From Oceanimonas sp052119705 (GTDB taxonomy: Bacteria > Pseudomonadota > Gammaproteobacteria > Enterobacterales > Aeromonadaceae), in assembly GCF_052119705.1 (NCBI RefSeq), contig NZ_JBGQOP010000004.1, forward strand, positions 62,001 through 126,000: 64,000 nt of DNA. The letters are read 5' to 3'. Below, piece after piece: positions 15,900-25,031 of the stretch; positions within the stretch are counted from its first letter, which is position 1; every line of letters starts with the position of its first letter. The position numbers and the translations under genes were made by a program. The notes under the pieces are model-generated. The model did no database searches. It had not been told where the DNA came from and saw only the letters and a program-made list of their open reading frames with translations.

Positions 15900-16475
15900 C
15901 TATTGCCAACCAACTACGTCTCTCATGTCTGGCAGTTTGTGGGCTATGCCTTTGTGGCAATCGACACAGGTTTTATCGCCTGCGGCCAGTGCGGTGGAAT
16001 GCTGGCGTACCGCGCGCGGGCCTTGCTCGGAAAAGTCCATGTAGTCGAACTGGTGACAGTTACGGCATTCTTGTGAATTGTTTTCTTTCATCCGTTGCCA
16101 CTCACGATGGGCCAAGTGACCGCGGCGAGCCTTAAACTTTTCATCCGTGTCTATGGTGCCCAAAAAGTGAAAGGCTAACTCTTTGGAGGCCTGTACCTTG
16201 CGCACAATTTTATCGGTCCAGTCATGGGGCACGTGGCAGTCCGAGCAAATAGCTCGCACGCCGGAGCGGTTAGCGTAGTGAATAGTTTCCCGTATCTCTT
16301 TAACGATGGGCTCGTGGCAGCTAGAGCAAAAGGCTTCGGTATTGGTGGCTTCCATGCCGGTGTTAAAGGCACCCCAAAACAGTAAGCCGCCAATAAAACC
16401 CATCAGCAATACAGTGCCGGCGGCGGCCTTGCTGGGCGTGGATAAACGCCGCCAAAAGTTTCTTAATAGTTTCAT
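15900..16475 (-). CDS. napC: NapC, membrane tetraheme quinol dehydrogenase
   Basis: 191 residues from ATG 16475; an upstream in-frame start at 16496 would add seven residues. One N-terminal membrane anchor (AGTVLLMGFIGGLLFWGAF) is followed by four c-type heme motifs: CSSCH, CSDCH, CRNCH and CVDCH. NapC takes electrons from menaquinol or ubiquinol and passes them to NapB/NapA in the periplasm. The length and heme pattern are those of the NapC/NirT family. Confidence 0.95.
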   Translation of the reverse strand: MKLLRNFWRRLSTPSKAAAGTVLLMGFIGGLLFWGAFNTGMEATNTEAFCSSCHEPIVKEIRETIHYANRSGVRAICSDCHVPHDWTDKIVRKVQASKELAFHFLGTIDTDEKFKARRGHLAHREWQRMKENNSQECRNCHQFDYMDFSEQGPRAVRQHSTALAAGDKTCVDCHKGIAHKLPDMRDVVGWQ

Positions 16476-16496
16476 TATGCTCACCCTGTCGTGCAT

Positions 16497-17003
16497 TTAT
16501 TTTTGTAATGAATCCACACTCAAAAAGGTGTTTTCAACTAAAGGTTTGGCGTCCGCTTGCGGCACGTGGCACTGCAAACAAAAGTAACGGCGCGGCGATA
16601 CGTCCGACAACACCTGCTCTTGGCGATTCACGTAATGGGTGACGCTGATTTTGGTGGCGCCCATGTCTTTGGCGTTTTTCCAGCTGTGGCACGACAAACA
16701 CTTGTTAACGTTTAACGACACTTCATAGTTGCGAATGGTGTGTGGCACCAAGGGCGGTTGATACACATAGCTCGCCTCTACGTAGTGATCTTTGGGATAG
16801 CGCTTAAAGGCGTCGGACGCACGCGTGGTTTCTATCTCGGTTACCCCCCGTAATGAGGCCACCCCACCCACGCCACCTGGATTACTGTAGCTTGGCATAT
16901 TAGGGGTTTCTTCTGCTTGCACTGTTGGGATTACACCCAGTGGTAGCGTGCCAAACAGCAGTAAACTGGCGACTGCCCATGCCATGAATCTTTTTTTCAT
17001 CAT
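16497..17003 (-). CDS. napB: NapB, periplasmic diheme cytochrome c subunit
   Basis: 168 residues from ATG 17003, which has a GGGAGCAG binding site. The longer frame to 17183 overlaps napA and is rejected. A signal peptide (KKRFMAWAVASLLLFGTLP...VQA/EE) and two heme motifs, CLSCH and CLQCH, are visible. The conserved YVQPPLVPHTI-like segment reads YVYQPPLVPHTIRNYEV. It is the electron-transfer subunit of periplasmic nitrate reductase, 103 bp after napA. Confidence 0.95.
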   Translation of the reverse strand: MMKKRFMAWAVASLLLFGTLPLGVIPTVQAEETPNMPSYSNPGGVGGVASLRGVTEIETTRASDAFKRYPKDHYVEASYVYQPPLVPHTIRNYEVSLNVNKCLSCHSWKNAKDMGATKISVTHYVNRQEQVLSDVSPRRYFCLQCHVPQADAKPLVENTFLSVDSLQK

Positions 17004-17106
17004 CTGCTCCCGTTCTGTGTCGGCCAGCCTGTCACTTATTAAGGCTGGCTGACCGTTACGCTCACTATCCATTAAATCCACTGAGCCGAGTAAGTTCACT
17101 GGGCCC

Positions 17107-19599
17107 TTATATACTGGCCACTTTGGTGATCTTGACCGGGCATTTTTTGTAGTCGGTCTGCTTAGAAAGCGGATCTGTGGCATCCAAAATCAGCTTATTG
17201 ACTAAGATGCGCGCATCAAAGAAAGGCACAAACACCAAACCTTTTGGCGGTCGGTTACGGCCGCGGGTTTCTACCCGAGCGCGCACTTCACCACGCGGCG
17301 ACTGAATTAACACTTCATCACCACGGCGCAAATCACGGGATTCGGCATCATCTGGGTGAATAAAGCAGTGCGCATCGGGCACCGCTTTATACAGCTCAGG
17401 CACACGGCGGGTCATGGTGCCGGTGTGCCAGTGCTCGAGTACGCGCCCGGTGCACAGCCAAAGATCGTATTCCTCACCCGGCACTTCGGGTGGTGCTTCA
17501 TAGGGGGCCGAAATAATCAGCGCCTTGCCATCCGCATGGCCATAAAAATCTCTGCCTTCACGCTTGGCGTAAGGGTCATATTCGGGATTAAAGCGCCATA
17601 AGGTTTCTTTGCCATCCACCACAGGCCAACGTAAACCGCGCACTTGGTGATACACATCATAAGGCGCTAAATCGTGACCATGACCGCGGCCAAATTCGGC
17701 GTATTCTTCAAACAAGCCTTTTTGTACATAGTTGCCAAACGCTTGGGCATCATCATTGAGCTCCTGTGCTTCAGACAACGGGAATTTATCCACTTTGCCG
17801 TTGGCAAATAACACCTCATACATGGTTTTGCCACGCAGCTCGGGTACTTGAGCAAGCAACTCTTCATCCCACACTTCTTCAATGTTAAAGCGCTTGGCAA
17901 ATTCCATGATCTGCCACAAATCAGACTTAGCCCCTTCTACCGGCGACACCTGCTGATACCAAACTTGGGTGCGGCGCTCGGCATTGCCGTACGCGCCCTC
18001 TTTTTCGACCCACATGGCGGTGGGTAAAATCAGATCTGATGCTTGTGCGGTCACGGTGGGATACGGGTCGGAGCAAACGATAAAGTTGTCTGGATTACGA
18101 TAACCGGGCAGGCGCTCGTTATTAATATTGGGGCCCGCTTGCATGTTGTTATTACACATCACCCAGTAGGCATTCAGCTTGCCGTCGTTAAGCATGCGGT
18201 CTTGCTCAACCGCATGAAAGCCCGGCTTGGCGGGAATGGTACCGGCCGGCAGTTGCCAAATACGCTCGGCAATCTTGCGGTGCTCAGGATTGGCCACCAG
18301 CAAATCGGCGGGCAAACGGTGGGAAAAAGTACCCACTTCTCGGGCCGTGCCGCAGGCAGAAGGCTGGCCGGTCAGTGAAAACGGGCTGTTACCGGGCTCA
18401 GAGATTTTGCCGGTTAGTAGATGCAGGTTATACACCAAGCTTTGCATCCACACGCCTCGGGTATGTTGGTTCATGCCCATGGTCCACAGCGACATCACCT
18501 TAGTGTTGGGATCCGCATATTGCTTGGCCAAGGCGATCAAATCTTCAGGCAGTACGCCGGACATCTCAGCCGCTTTTTCTAGCGTGTAAGGCGCGACTGA
18601 GGCTTTATATTCTTCAAAGGTGATGTCTGACATATCGCCAGAGTTAGGATTTTTAGCGCTCACTTGCAGCGGATCGTCATCACGCAGGCCGTAGCCAATG
18701 TCAGTGGTAGCTTGCTTAAAATGCGTGTGCTTAGTGACGAAGTCCCAATTCACTGCCTCGTTTTCGATGATGTAATTGGCAATAAAGTTGGCAATCGCTA
18801 AATCTGACTGCGGGTGAAAAATCATACCCCGATCGGCCAGCTCAAAGCTGCGATGGTAATAGGTAGAAAGCACGTTCACTTTTACATGATCGAAACTCAA
18901 GCGGCGGTCGGTAATGCGCGTCCAGAGAACTGGGTGCATTTCGGCCATATTCGAGCCCCACAGCACGAAGGCGTCGGCGTGTTCAAAATCGTCATAGCAA
19001 CCCATGGGCTCATCTATGCCGAAGGTGCGCATAAAGCCCACCACGGCGGAGGCCATGCAGTGGCGTGCGTTGGGATCAATATTATTGGAGCGAAAGCCCG
19101 CCTTCATTAATTTAGAGGCGGCGTAGCCTTCCATCACAGTCCACTGGCCAGAGCCAAACATACCCACACTGGTGGGGCCTTTTTCTTTGAGGGCTTTTTT
19201 AAATTTCTCGGCCATCACATCAAAGGCCTGATCCCAAGACACGGGGGCAAAGTCGCCGTCTTTATGGTACTGGCCATTTTTCATGCGCAGCAAAGGCGTG
19301 GTTAAGCGGTCTTTGCCATACATTATTTTCGAAAGAAAATAGCCTTTAATGCAGTTTAAGCCTTTGTTTACCGGCGCCTCTGGATCGCCTTGCGTGGCGA
19401 CCACGCGGCCTTTTTGAGTACCCACTAATACCGAGCAGCCGGTGCCACAAAAGCGACAAGGAGCCTTGTCCCACTTAATGGCGGTTTCATCTGAACTAAC
19501 GATTAAATTAGTCGCTGATATTGGCAAACTGATCCCGGCCACAGCCGCAGCAGAAGCGGCGGCGTTTGCTTTTACAAACTCGCGTCTTGTCATTTTCAT
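17107..19599 (-). CDS. napA: NapA, periplasmic nitrate reductase catalytic subunit
   Basis: 830 residues from ATG 19599, with a GAAGGG site eight bases upstream; other ATG codons lie close by. A Tat signal with TRREFVKANAA and an AAVAGISLP hydrophobic stretch starts the protein. The [4Fe-4S] motif CRFCGTGCSVLVG with a fourth Cys in GLNCIKG follows. The molybdenum-ligating cysteine is in NARHCMASAVVG, and the C-terminus shows the MGD-binding fold (LWLCTGRVLEHWHTGTMTRR). It reduces nitrate to nitrite using Mo-bis-MGD. MobB, encoded at 38388, supports that cofactor's synthesis. Confidence 0.97.
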   Translation of the reverse strand: MKMTRREFVKANAAASAAAVAGISLPISATNLIVSSDETAIKWDKAPCRFCGTGCSVLVGTQKGRVVATQGDPEAPVNKGLNCIKGYFLSKIMYGKDRLTTPLLRMKNGQYHKDGDFAPVSWDQAFDVMAEKFKKALKEKGPTSVGMFGSGQWTVMEGYAASKLMKAGFRSNNIDPNARHCMASAVVGFMRTFGIDEPMGCYDDFEHADAFVLWGSNMAEMHPVLWTRITDRRLSFDHVKVNVLSTYYHRSFELADRGMIFHPQSDLAIANFIANYIIENEAVNWDFVTKHTHFKQATTDIGYGLRDDDPLQVSAKNPNSGDMSDITFEEYKASVAPYTLEKAAEMSGVLPEDLIALAKQYADPNTKVMSLWTMGMNQHTRGVWMQSLVYNLHLLTGKISEPGNSPFSLTGQPSACGTAREVGTFSHRLPADLLVANPEHRKIAERIWQLPAGTIPAKPGFHAVEQDRMLNDGKLNAYWVMCNNNMQAGPNINNERLPGYRNPDNFIVCSDPYPTVTAQASDLILPTAMWVEKEGAYGNAERRTQVWYQQVSPVEGAKSDLWQIMEFAKRFNIEEVWDEELLAQVPELRGKTMYEVLFANGKVDKFPLSEAQELNDDAQAFGNYVQKGLFEEYAEFGRGHGHDLAPYDVYHQVRGLRWPVVDGKETLWRFNPEYDPYAKREGRDFYGHADGKALIISAPYEAPPEVPGEEYDLWLCTGRVLEHWHTGTMTRRVPELYKAVPDAHCFIHPDDAESRDLRRGDEVLIQSPRGEVRARVETRGRNRPPKGLVFVPFFDARILVNKLILDATDPLSKQTDYKKCPVKITKVASI

Positions 19600-19654
19600 A
19601 TGCATCACCCTTCAAGCTTCAAATTCAGAGTTATTCTTGGGTTACTTAGCCGGC

Positions 19655-19957
19655 TTACTTACTCGCTGCGGCTGTATCGTGCAGCGTAATTTCAGTATCC
19701 AGTTCATCGAGATCTGTCTCAATTTGATGAAACACTAACGCGGTATTTAATACGTATTCGAGCTGATTAATGGCATCGATAGTGTCTGTGATATAGCCCT
19801 GATTTTGGGTTTCTATTACCACGATTAACTTGCCGGCGGCACTTTCACCGTAAATTTCTGCCCCCGGAAAAGACTCAATCTGGCGTTTAATAACCGCCAA
19901 ATGTTCGGGCTCGGCGTGCACAATTAAACTTGAGATATGAACTTCATGCAGTGACAT
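19655..19957 (-). CDS. napD: NapD, chaperone for NapA
   Basis: 100 residues. The HISSLIVHAEPEHLAVIKRQI opening and the GAEIYGES...KLIVVIET core are those of NapD, which binds the Tat signal of NapA and holds export until the cofactor is inserted. It overlaps the end of napF by 14 bp and precedes napA by 55 bp. An acidic tail after residue 80 (TDLDELDTEI) is slightly longer than usual. Confidence 0.92.
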   Translation of the reverse strand: MSLHEVHISSLIVHAEPEHLAVIKRQIESFPGAEIYGESAAGKLIVVIETQNQGYITDTIDAINQLEYVLNTALVFHQIETDLDELDTEITLHDTAAASK

Positions 19958-20456
19958 GCTCGCTCCCTAAATGACGCTTGTTAATGGTGATGGCAGAGGT
20001 GGGGCAAATAGACACGCAAGCGCCGCAGCCAGTGCAACTACTAATGTCTATTTGCGGCTCGGCCACTCGGCCTACCGCCAACTTAAAACGAATGGCGAAC
20101 GGCTCACAACTGTCTCCGCAACTGCGACAATCCACGTTTTGCTCGGCCAAGCACGTCGCATCAATCACAGCCTTCGCTTGCCAAGCGGGTTCGGTTTTAG
20201 GCAGGAATAGCGGCTCAGGGCAAACCTCGGCACACTGGTAACAAAAGGTGCATTCGCCCTGTTGAAAATCCACCCTAGGAAAGCCGCCATCTGCTGGGCG
20301 AATAATCTGGGTCGGGCAATGCTTGACGCATTCACCGCACTGGGTACATAAATCGGTAAATTGCGCTTCTTTTAGCCAAGGCAGCGCCGGCCAGTCTGGG
20401 ATTTCTCGACGTGTAAAGAGTTGTCGCCTTGAAAGATTAACGGAAGTTTGTGACAT
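19944..20456 (-). CDS. napF: NapF, cytoplasmic iron-sulfur protein
   Basis: 170 residues. Ferredoxin-like clusters are seen in CTQCGECVKHCP, CTFCYQCAEVCP, a variant CRSCGDSCEP and CTGCGACVSICP. The opening LSRRQLFTRRE resembles a remnant Tat signal as in other NapF proteins. It is the first gene of the nap operon and is thought to act in the cytoplasm in NapA maturation or electron supply. NapG, NapH and NapE are absent. Confidence 0.92.
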   Translation of the reverse strand: MSQTSVNLSRRQLFTRREIPDWPALPWLKEAQFTDLCTQCGECVKHCPTQIIRPADGGFPRVDFQQGECTFCYQCAEVCPEPLFLPKTEPAWQAKAVIDATCLAEQNVDCRSCGDSCEPFAIRFKLAVGRVAEPQIDISSCTGCGACVSICPTSAITINKRHLGSEHVTA

Positions 20457-20598
20457 ACCGGCTTACCTTGTAGAAAAGTACCGAGTGAAGCGAACGCCTA
20501 CCATTATTAAAAATCTTTAATAATTTATTAACGTAATTACCATTGTATATTTAATAGCCAAAGCAAAATACTCACAAAACAATGTTTAAGAGGCAACC

Positions 20599-20612
20599 TT
20601 GATCTAGATCAA
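20599..20612. promoter_or_regulatory. FNR box upstream of napF
   Basis: TTGATCTAGATCAA is a perfect FNR consensus (TTGAT-N4-ATCAA). It lies about 143 bp before the napF start on the minus strand. Induction of nap under low oxygen is the expected effect. Confidence 0.8.
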
Positions 20613-20808
20613 ACTATCTACTCCTTAACGCACAGGGACAGAATATTCAGCCAAGCGAAACGCCCGATTGAGCAAACAAGGTTGAGCGAAAAACTGGATG
20701 TAACTGCCCTTTCACATTGAGGCCGGCTTTGCCTGCAGATCAATTATGCTAACCTAGAGCTTGCCCTAGCGCCTACCATAGAAAGCTGTCGCATAAACAA
20801 GGAATAAA

Positions 20809-21264
20809 TTGAAAATGGAACATAAAGAATACGCCGGATTTTGGATACGCTTTGGCGCTACCCTCATTGATACGCTGATACTGCTTATTATTAGTGTGGT
20901 GCCATTGAGCTTTATCTATGGCGAGGCATTATTTATCGAAGATAAATACATTCATGGATTTTGGGATCTGCTGTTAGGCTATATCTTGCCTATCGGCGGT
21001 ACTATTTGGCTTTGGATAAAATACCGTGGCACGCCCGGAAAAATGGCCACCAAACTCGAAATTGTCGACGCCCTAACCGGTAATAATATGAGTAAAGGAC
21101 AAGCCATAGGCCGATATTTTGCGTACATCCTCTCCGCCATCCCATTAGGCCTTGGCTTTATTTGGGTGGGCATAGATAAGCGCAAACAAGGTTGGCACGA
21201 TAAACTGGCAGGCACGGTAGTAGTACGCAATTTGCATAAAGAAGCGGTGCGGTTTGAACCCTAG
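20809..21264 (+). CDS. RDD family membrane protein
   Basis: 151 residues. The frame opens with TTG (20809), two codons before an ATG (20815); AAGGA at 20799 suits either. The RDD pattern is present: WIRFGATLIDTLIL (Arg and Asp in helix 1), KYRGTPGKMATKLEIVD, and DKRKQGWHDKLAGTVVV at the end. Three hydrophobic helices put it in the inner membrane. Members are linked to ion or solute transport without a defined reaction. Transcribed away from the nap operon. Confidence 0.85.
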   Translation: MKMEHKEYAGFWIRFGATLIDTLILLIISVVPLSFIYGEALFIEDKYIHGFWDLLLGYILPIGGTIWLWIKYRGTPGKMATKLEIVDALTGNNMSKGQAIGRYFAYILSAIPLGLGFIWVGIDKRKQGWHDKLAGTVVVRNLHKEAVRFEP

Positions 21265-21289
21265 ACTCGATAAATAAAAGGCAGGCAAG

Positions 21290-21841
21290 ATGAAAGTCTA
21301 TTTTTCGCACGGCAAAGAGAGTGGCCCTTGGGGCAGCAAAATAACCCGGCTAGCCGCACTTGCCAAGGCACAAGGCTGTGCTGTGGAAAGTATTGATTAT
21401 CGCGGCATAGACGATCCCGATCAACGGGCGGCACTATTAATAGACATCTTAAAAAATGAGCACGGCAAGGTGCTATTAGTCGGCTCCAGCATGGGCGGCT
21501 ATGCGGCACTTGTTGCAGGCCAGCTGCTTGCGGAACAAAAGATTGCGCAAGCAAAAGCAACGAGTGAACCTCTGGAGATAGCGGGAATATTTATACTCGC
21601 GCCCGCCTTATACATGCCTGGCTACCAAGTGCAGGAATATACCATTCACAATACCCCCATAGCCGTGGTGCATGGCTGGGCAGATGAGATTATTCCTGCC
21701 GCACAGGCTATCCGTTTTGCCCAAGACCAGAATTGCAGCCTGCATTTAATTCCCGGCGACCACAGGCTGAATTCCTCCATGCATATTGTGGAACCTCTTT
21801 TTAGCCAGTTTATGCGCTCACTCATACACACAGGGCGTTAG
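21290..21841 (+). CDS. alpha/beta hydrolase, YqiA/YcfP-like esterase
   Basis: 183 residues. It begins MKVYFSHGKESGPWGSK, where the HGKES loop is typical of this small-hydrolase group. The nucleophile elbow is GSSMGGY (about residues 66-72). The acid is in VVHGWADEIIPA and the base His in PGDHRL. Complete catalytic triad, cytosolic, substrate unknown. It follows the RDD gene by 25 bp in the same direction, so the two may be co-transcribed. Confidence 0.75.
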   Translation: MKVYFSHGKESGPWGSKITRLAALAKAQGCAVESIDYRGIDDPDQRAALLIDILKNEHGKVLLVGSSMGGYAALVAGQLLAEQKIAQAKATSEPLEIAGIFILAPALYMPGYQVQEYTIHNTPIAVVHGWADEIIPAAQAIRFAQDQNCSLHLIPGDHRLNSSMHIVEPLFSQFMRSLIHTGR

Positions 21842-22137
21842 CAGCCCAAGTGCTGCCGCCTTCGGCACTAATGCACAATGCACAACGTACACCGTTAATG
21901 TGGTGACTGCAGAAGACGAAAATCAGACGCCTTCTTAGCCTAGACTTCACCTCCTCTCGCTTAGGATTTGGGCAACAGAAAAACGAATGGCAGACCTGGT
22001 TGAAGAATGCTCAACCGCGTATTATCAAGCGTCGACGATTAGGTTGTTCGCGCGCATTTATTGTTTTTTGCCCACGGTTTTTGTTCTAAATTTCCTATGC
22101 TATGGTTAAATCTCCACCATCCGTTGGAGAGTTTTTG

Positions 22138-23256
22138 ATGTATTACTTAGACTTGCCCAGTGTCGAAGAAGTCGGCAACCTTAATCTCGTTCGCTCAGAT
22201 GCGAGTATTTCTATCTACTTAGCCACTACCCCCATTAGCCGTGAAACCGATCAAACACGGGTCACGCTTGCTAACTTGATCAAGAAAGCCATCAAGAAAC
22301 TGGAGGCTCAAGGCGTTGAGAAGTCACGCATCCTGCTGTTGCAGCAACGATTTGACGACTTATTAGCCGATAAAGAATTTTGGGATTACCAAGCAAACAG
22401 TCTGGCTATTCTCGCCACGCCCGAATCACTGCGCACCTATCGATTGGCAAATCGATTGCAAAATACGGTCGAGGTTTCTGACCGCTTTCATCTTAAACCG
22501 CTACTGCGTGCGGTCACTTTTTCCCATTCGGCTTACATTTTAGCCTTGTCAGAAAATGCGGTGCGCCTGATCCAAGTTTCTCCTGACTTACCTGCCAAAG
22601 AAATCACTGTGCCTAACCTGCCTGACGATGCGGCTGATGCTACCAATAAGGTGATCTTAAAAGACTCCAGTGGCAAAGACCAAAGGCCGGCCGCTCACGC
22701 CTATAATGCCTACTTGGCCAACTATGTACGCAAGATCAATGCCGCCTTAAGACCGCTGCACTTGCATGCTCAGAGCCCTATTATATTGGCGGCTACCCAA
22801 CCCTTAGATGGCATATTTCGCTCACTTACCCGCTTAAACTTACTGCCCACCAGCATTGTAGGTAACCCAGATCGTTTAAGTGCCGCCGACTTAGCCATAG
22901 CGGCACGGCCGGTGCTAGATGCGCACTACCAGAGCATAATTGACGACTTTCATCAGTTATTTATTCAGCGAACCGGTCAAAAGCGTACCACCACAGATAT
23001 TTCTGATGCGGCTCGGCTTGCAACCTTCGGTGGCATAGAGCGTTTACTGGTGGATATAGAGGGTGTTGTGACGGGGGTCGTGGATGAAGAAACAGGTGCG
23101 GTCAGTTTTGTCGGAGAAAGCGATGCCATCTGTTATGGCATAGTGGATGAGATTAGCTGTCGGGCACTGCGCACCGGCGCTAAGGTAATGGCCGTTCGCA
23201 AGGCTGATATTCCAGGTGGCCATGACTTAGCCGCGCTTACCCGCTATCCCATCTAA
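22138..23256 (+). CDS. release-factor-like protein (baeRF-type), function unknown
   Basis: 372 residues from ATG 22138, preceded by GGAGA; an upstream in-frame start at 22102 has no binding site. The middle (SAYILALSENAVRLIQVSPD) and the C-terminal DISDAARLATFGGIERLLVDIE and AVSFVGESDAICYGIVDEISCRALRTGAKV are the landmarks I associate with bacterial archaeo-eukaryotic release factor homologs. These contain eRF1 domain 2/3-like folds and are suspected to act on ribosomes or tRNA. The subfamily is uncertain. Monocistronic, with a terminator at 23286. Confidence 0.6.
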   Translation: MYYLDLPSVEEVGNLNLVRSDASISIYLATTPISRETDQTRVTLANLIKKAIKKLEAQGVEKSRILLLQQRFDDLLADKEFWDYQANSLAILATPESLRTYRLANRLQNTVEVSDRFHLKPLLRAVTFSHSAYILALSENAVRLIQVSPDLPAKEITVPNLPDDAADATNKVILKDSSGKDQRPAAHAYNAYLANYVRKINAALRPLHLHAQSPIILAATQPLDGIFRSLTRLNLLPTSIVGNPDRLSAADLAIAARPVLDAHYQSIIDDFHQLFIQRTGQKRTTTDISDAARLATFGGIERLLVDIEGVVTGVVDEETGAVSFVGESDAICYGIVDEISCRALRTGAKVMAVRKADIPGGHDLAALTRYPI

Positions 23257-23285
23257 GTCGTCAATTTAATATTGTGTTAGTAAGT

Positions 23286-23316
23286 AAACTCGTGAGCCCT
23301 AGGCCACGAGTTTTTT
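23286..23316 (+). terminator. intrinsic terminator
   Basis: ACTCGTG (23288-23294) pairs with CACGAGT (23305-23311), followed by T5. Confidence 0.9.
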
Positions 23317-23483
23317 ATCGCTTTAATTTATTTTTTATTATTTTGATTAACACAGTGAGACAAGTGGCAAAAAACGCTCAGCCAACACCTATCTCTAATC
23401 ATTTTCATTATAATGAATTTAACTCGCCTCATTAACACTCACCACAGCCATTAAATTGAAAACTTAGACATTCAGGAGCACTC

Positions 23484-23993
23484 ATGAGAAAAATAATAGT
23501 TACCACATTATTAACTTACGTCATATCAGTCAGTGTTTATGCCGCCGATACTGTTTCAAATGAAAAAATAAAACTCATCGACACCTTGCTAGAGCAAACG
23601 GGTCAAACCGCGGTTAAGATGGGCGACAAGTTTTCAAACTCTTTTGCACTGCAAATGAACCACATGCTGCAACAACATCAGCCAGATATTAACCCCAAAG
23701 CCTTTGTCATTATAGAAGAAGAAAGCAAAGCACTCATTACGGAAGAGTTGGTTGTAAAAGGCGGCTACAACAAGATGATGTATCCCATCTACCACAAGAA
23801 CTTTACCGAGGGTGAGCTGCAGCAAATGATTAATCTTAATAATACCGAGCTCGGCAGAAAAATGCTTAAAGTGCTGCCGGTTATCTCAGAAGAATCCCTA
23901 CAAGCGGGACAGCAGTTTGGCGTAGGAATAGCGCCCAAAATCCAAGAGCGGATCATGGCTCGCTTTCGAGAAGAGGGCATTTTTAAGGCTTAA
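23484..23993 (+). CDS. DUF2059-type exported protein
   Basis: 169 residues. A signal peptide (MRKIIVTTLLTYVISVSVYA/AD) precedes an all-helical domain. The part GGYNKMMYPIYHKNFTEGEL and LNNTELGRKMLKVLPVISEES is the DUF2059 signature, found in periplasmic proteins of unknown function. CAGGAG lies seven bases before the ATG. The next gene starts four bases after its stop, so they form a pair. Confidence 0.75.
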   Translation: MRKIIVTTLLTYVISVSVYAADTVSNEKIKLIDTLLEQTGQTAVKMGDKFSNSFALQMNHMLQQHQPDINPKAFVIIEEESKALITEELVVKGGYNKMMYPIYHKNFTEGELQQMINLNNTELGRKMLKVLPVISEESLQAGQQFGVGIAPKIQERIMARFREEGIFKA

Positions 23994-23996
23994 TCT

Positions 23997-24449
23997 ATGA
24001 CGACAAACACCTCAACGCCCATTATGTACACCATGGTTATTCGGCAAATAACTTGGCCAGAAACCATACCGGTGCGCCATTCGGTGCTTTGGCCCGAAAG
24101 ACCGCCAGCTTTTTCTCAAGTAGATAATGACCCACAAGGCCGACATTTTGGTGCTTTTATTGAGGATAAGCTGGTGTGCGTAGCCTCAGTATTTTTTGAT
24201 GGCGAGCAAGCACGATTAAGAAAGTACGCGACCTTAGCCGAATATCAGGGTCAAGGCGTGGGTACGGCGGTATTGCAGGCCATTTTTACTGATCTAAAGC
24301 AGGAAGAAGTTGGGTATTTTTGGTGTGATGCCCGAGAGTCGGCCATCGGTTTTTATCGGCGCTTTGGCATGCAGGCAGAAGGCGATCGTTTTTATAAAAG
24401 CGATGTCGCTTACGTGAGAATGGCCATAGCGCTTGGCGTTGAGTCGTAA
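23997..24449 (+). CDS. GNAT family N-acetyltransferase
   Basis: 150 residues. The acetyl-CoA-binding loop YQGQGVGTAVLQAI (about residues 82-95) is the GNAT motif A, and the C-terminal ESAIGFYRRFGMQAEGDRFYK is motif B. The substrate is not evident. The start is uncertain: ATG 23997 lies just after the upstream gene, with further ATGs at 24024 and 24033. Probably co-transcribed with the DUF2059 gene. Confidence 0.8.
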   Translation: MTTNTSTPIMYTMVIRQITWPETIPVRHSVLWPERPPAFSQVDNDPQGRHFGAFIEDKLVCVASVFFDGEQARLRKYATLAEYQGQGVGTAVLQAIFTDLKQEEVGYFWCDARESAIGFYRRFGMQAEGDRFYKSDVAYVRMAIALGVES

Positions 24450-24510
24450 ACAACGCATCGTCTTTATTGCAGTGTCAGGCATGCTTATCTTAGGGGGCTG
24501 CCAATCGTAA
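24439..24510 (+). CDS. possible 23-residue lipoprotein-signal micro-ORF
   Basis: A TTG-initiated frame (24439) reads a basic start, a hydrophobic core VFIAVSGMLIL and a lipobox LGGC, then stops two codons later (QS). It overlaps the end of the GNAT gene in another frame. It may be the stump of a truncated lipoprotein gene, a tiny entericidin-like lipopeptide, or chance. No clear ribosome-binding site. Confidence 0.25.
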   Translation: MSRKQRIVFIAVSGMLILGGCQS

Positions 24511-24611
24511 GTTTAATTAATGCATTTAACATGCATATCTTTATAGCTTCAAGATATTAGGCACCTTATGCTGATTAAACTGTTATGGCACTGGCTTATT
24601 GAGGAGCAAAA

Positions 24612-24878
24612 ATGACCGATAAAAAAGTGATCAGACTGCTAAAAATACTGATGGTCATAGGTTTTTCGCTGATTTTAATAGGCGCTTACTTACACCAGAG
24701 TGATTATACCAAGGCCATGGGCGTGAAAGGCATCTTGTTGAGCGCCGGCTTCATTGCCGTTGGCATGGTCATGTCATTGCCGACTAAGATGTACCTGACG
24801 TTTGTGTTTATGAATCGCGAGAATGACAAGCACAGCGCCGAGCTAAAAGAAAAGACGAAAACGAAAACGAGATCCTGA
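24612..24878 (+). CDS. small two-TM membrane protein, unknown
   Basis: 88 residues. Two hydrophobic helices (LLKILMVIGFSLILIGAYL and GILLSAGFIAVGMVMSLP) are followed by a charged tail rich in Lys, Glu and Thr (KEKTKTKTRS). GAGGAG lies six bases before the ATG. The family is not recognised. A terminator at 24962 separates it from the convergent ndh gene. Confidence 0.7.
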   Translation: MTDKKVIRLLKILMVIGFSLILIGAYLHQSDYTKAMGVKGILLSAGFIAVGMVMSLPTKMYLTFVFMNRENDKHSAELKEKTKTKTRS

Positions 24879-24961
24879 CGTTCGTCAGGAAGACGGCCTA
24901 AGGACAAGATCCTGCCTAGCGCTAAGAGTGCTGCTCAAAGCTACAAAGAACACAAAAAATA

Positions 24962-24993
24962 AACCCCGAACCATCAGGTTCGGGGTTTTTATT
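24962..24993. terminator. bidirectional intrinsic terminator
   Basis: AAACCCCGAACC pairs with GGTTCGGGGTTT across ATCA, with A and T tracts on either side. It lies between the convergent small membrane gene and ndh. Confidence 0.92.
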
Positions 24994-25031
24994 TAGCTTG
25001 GCGCCGGGCGCTAGGCACTTAGCACTATCTG

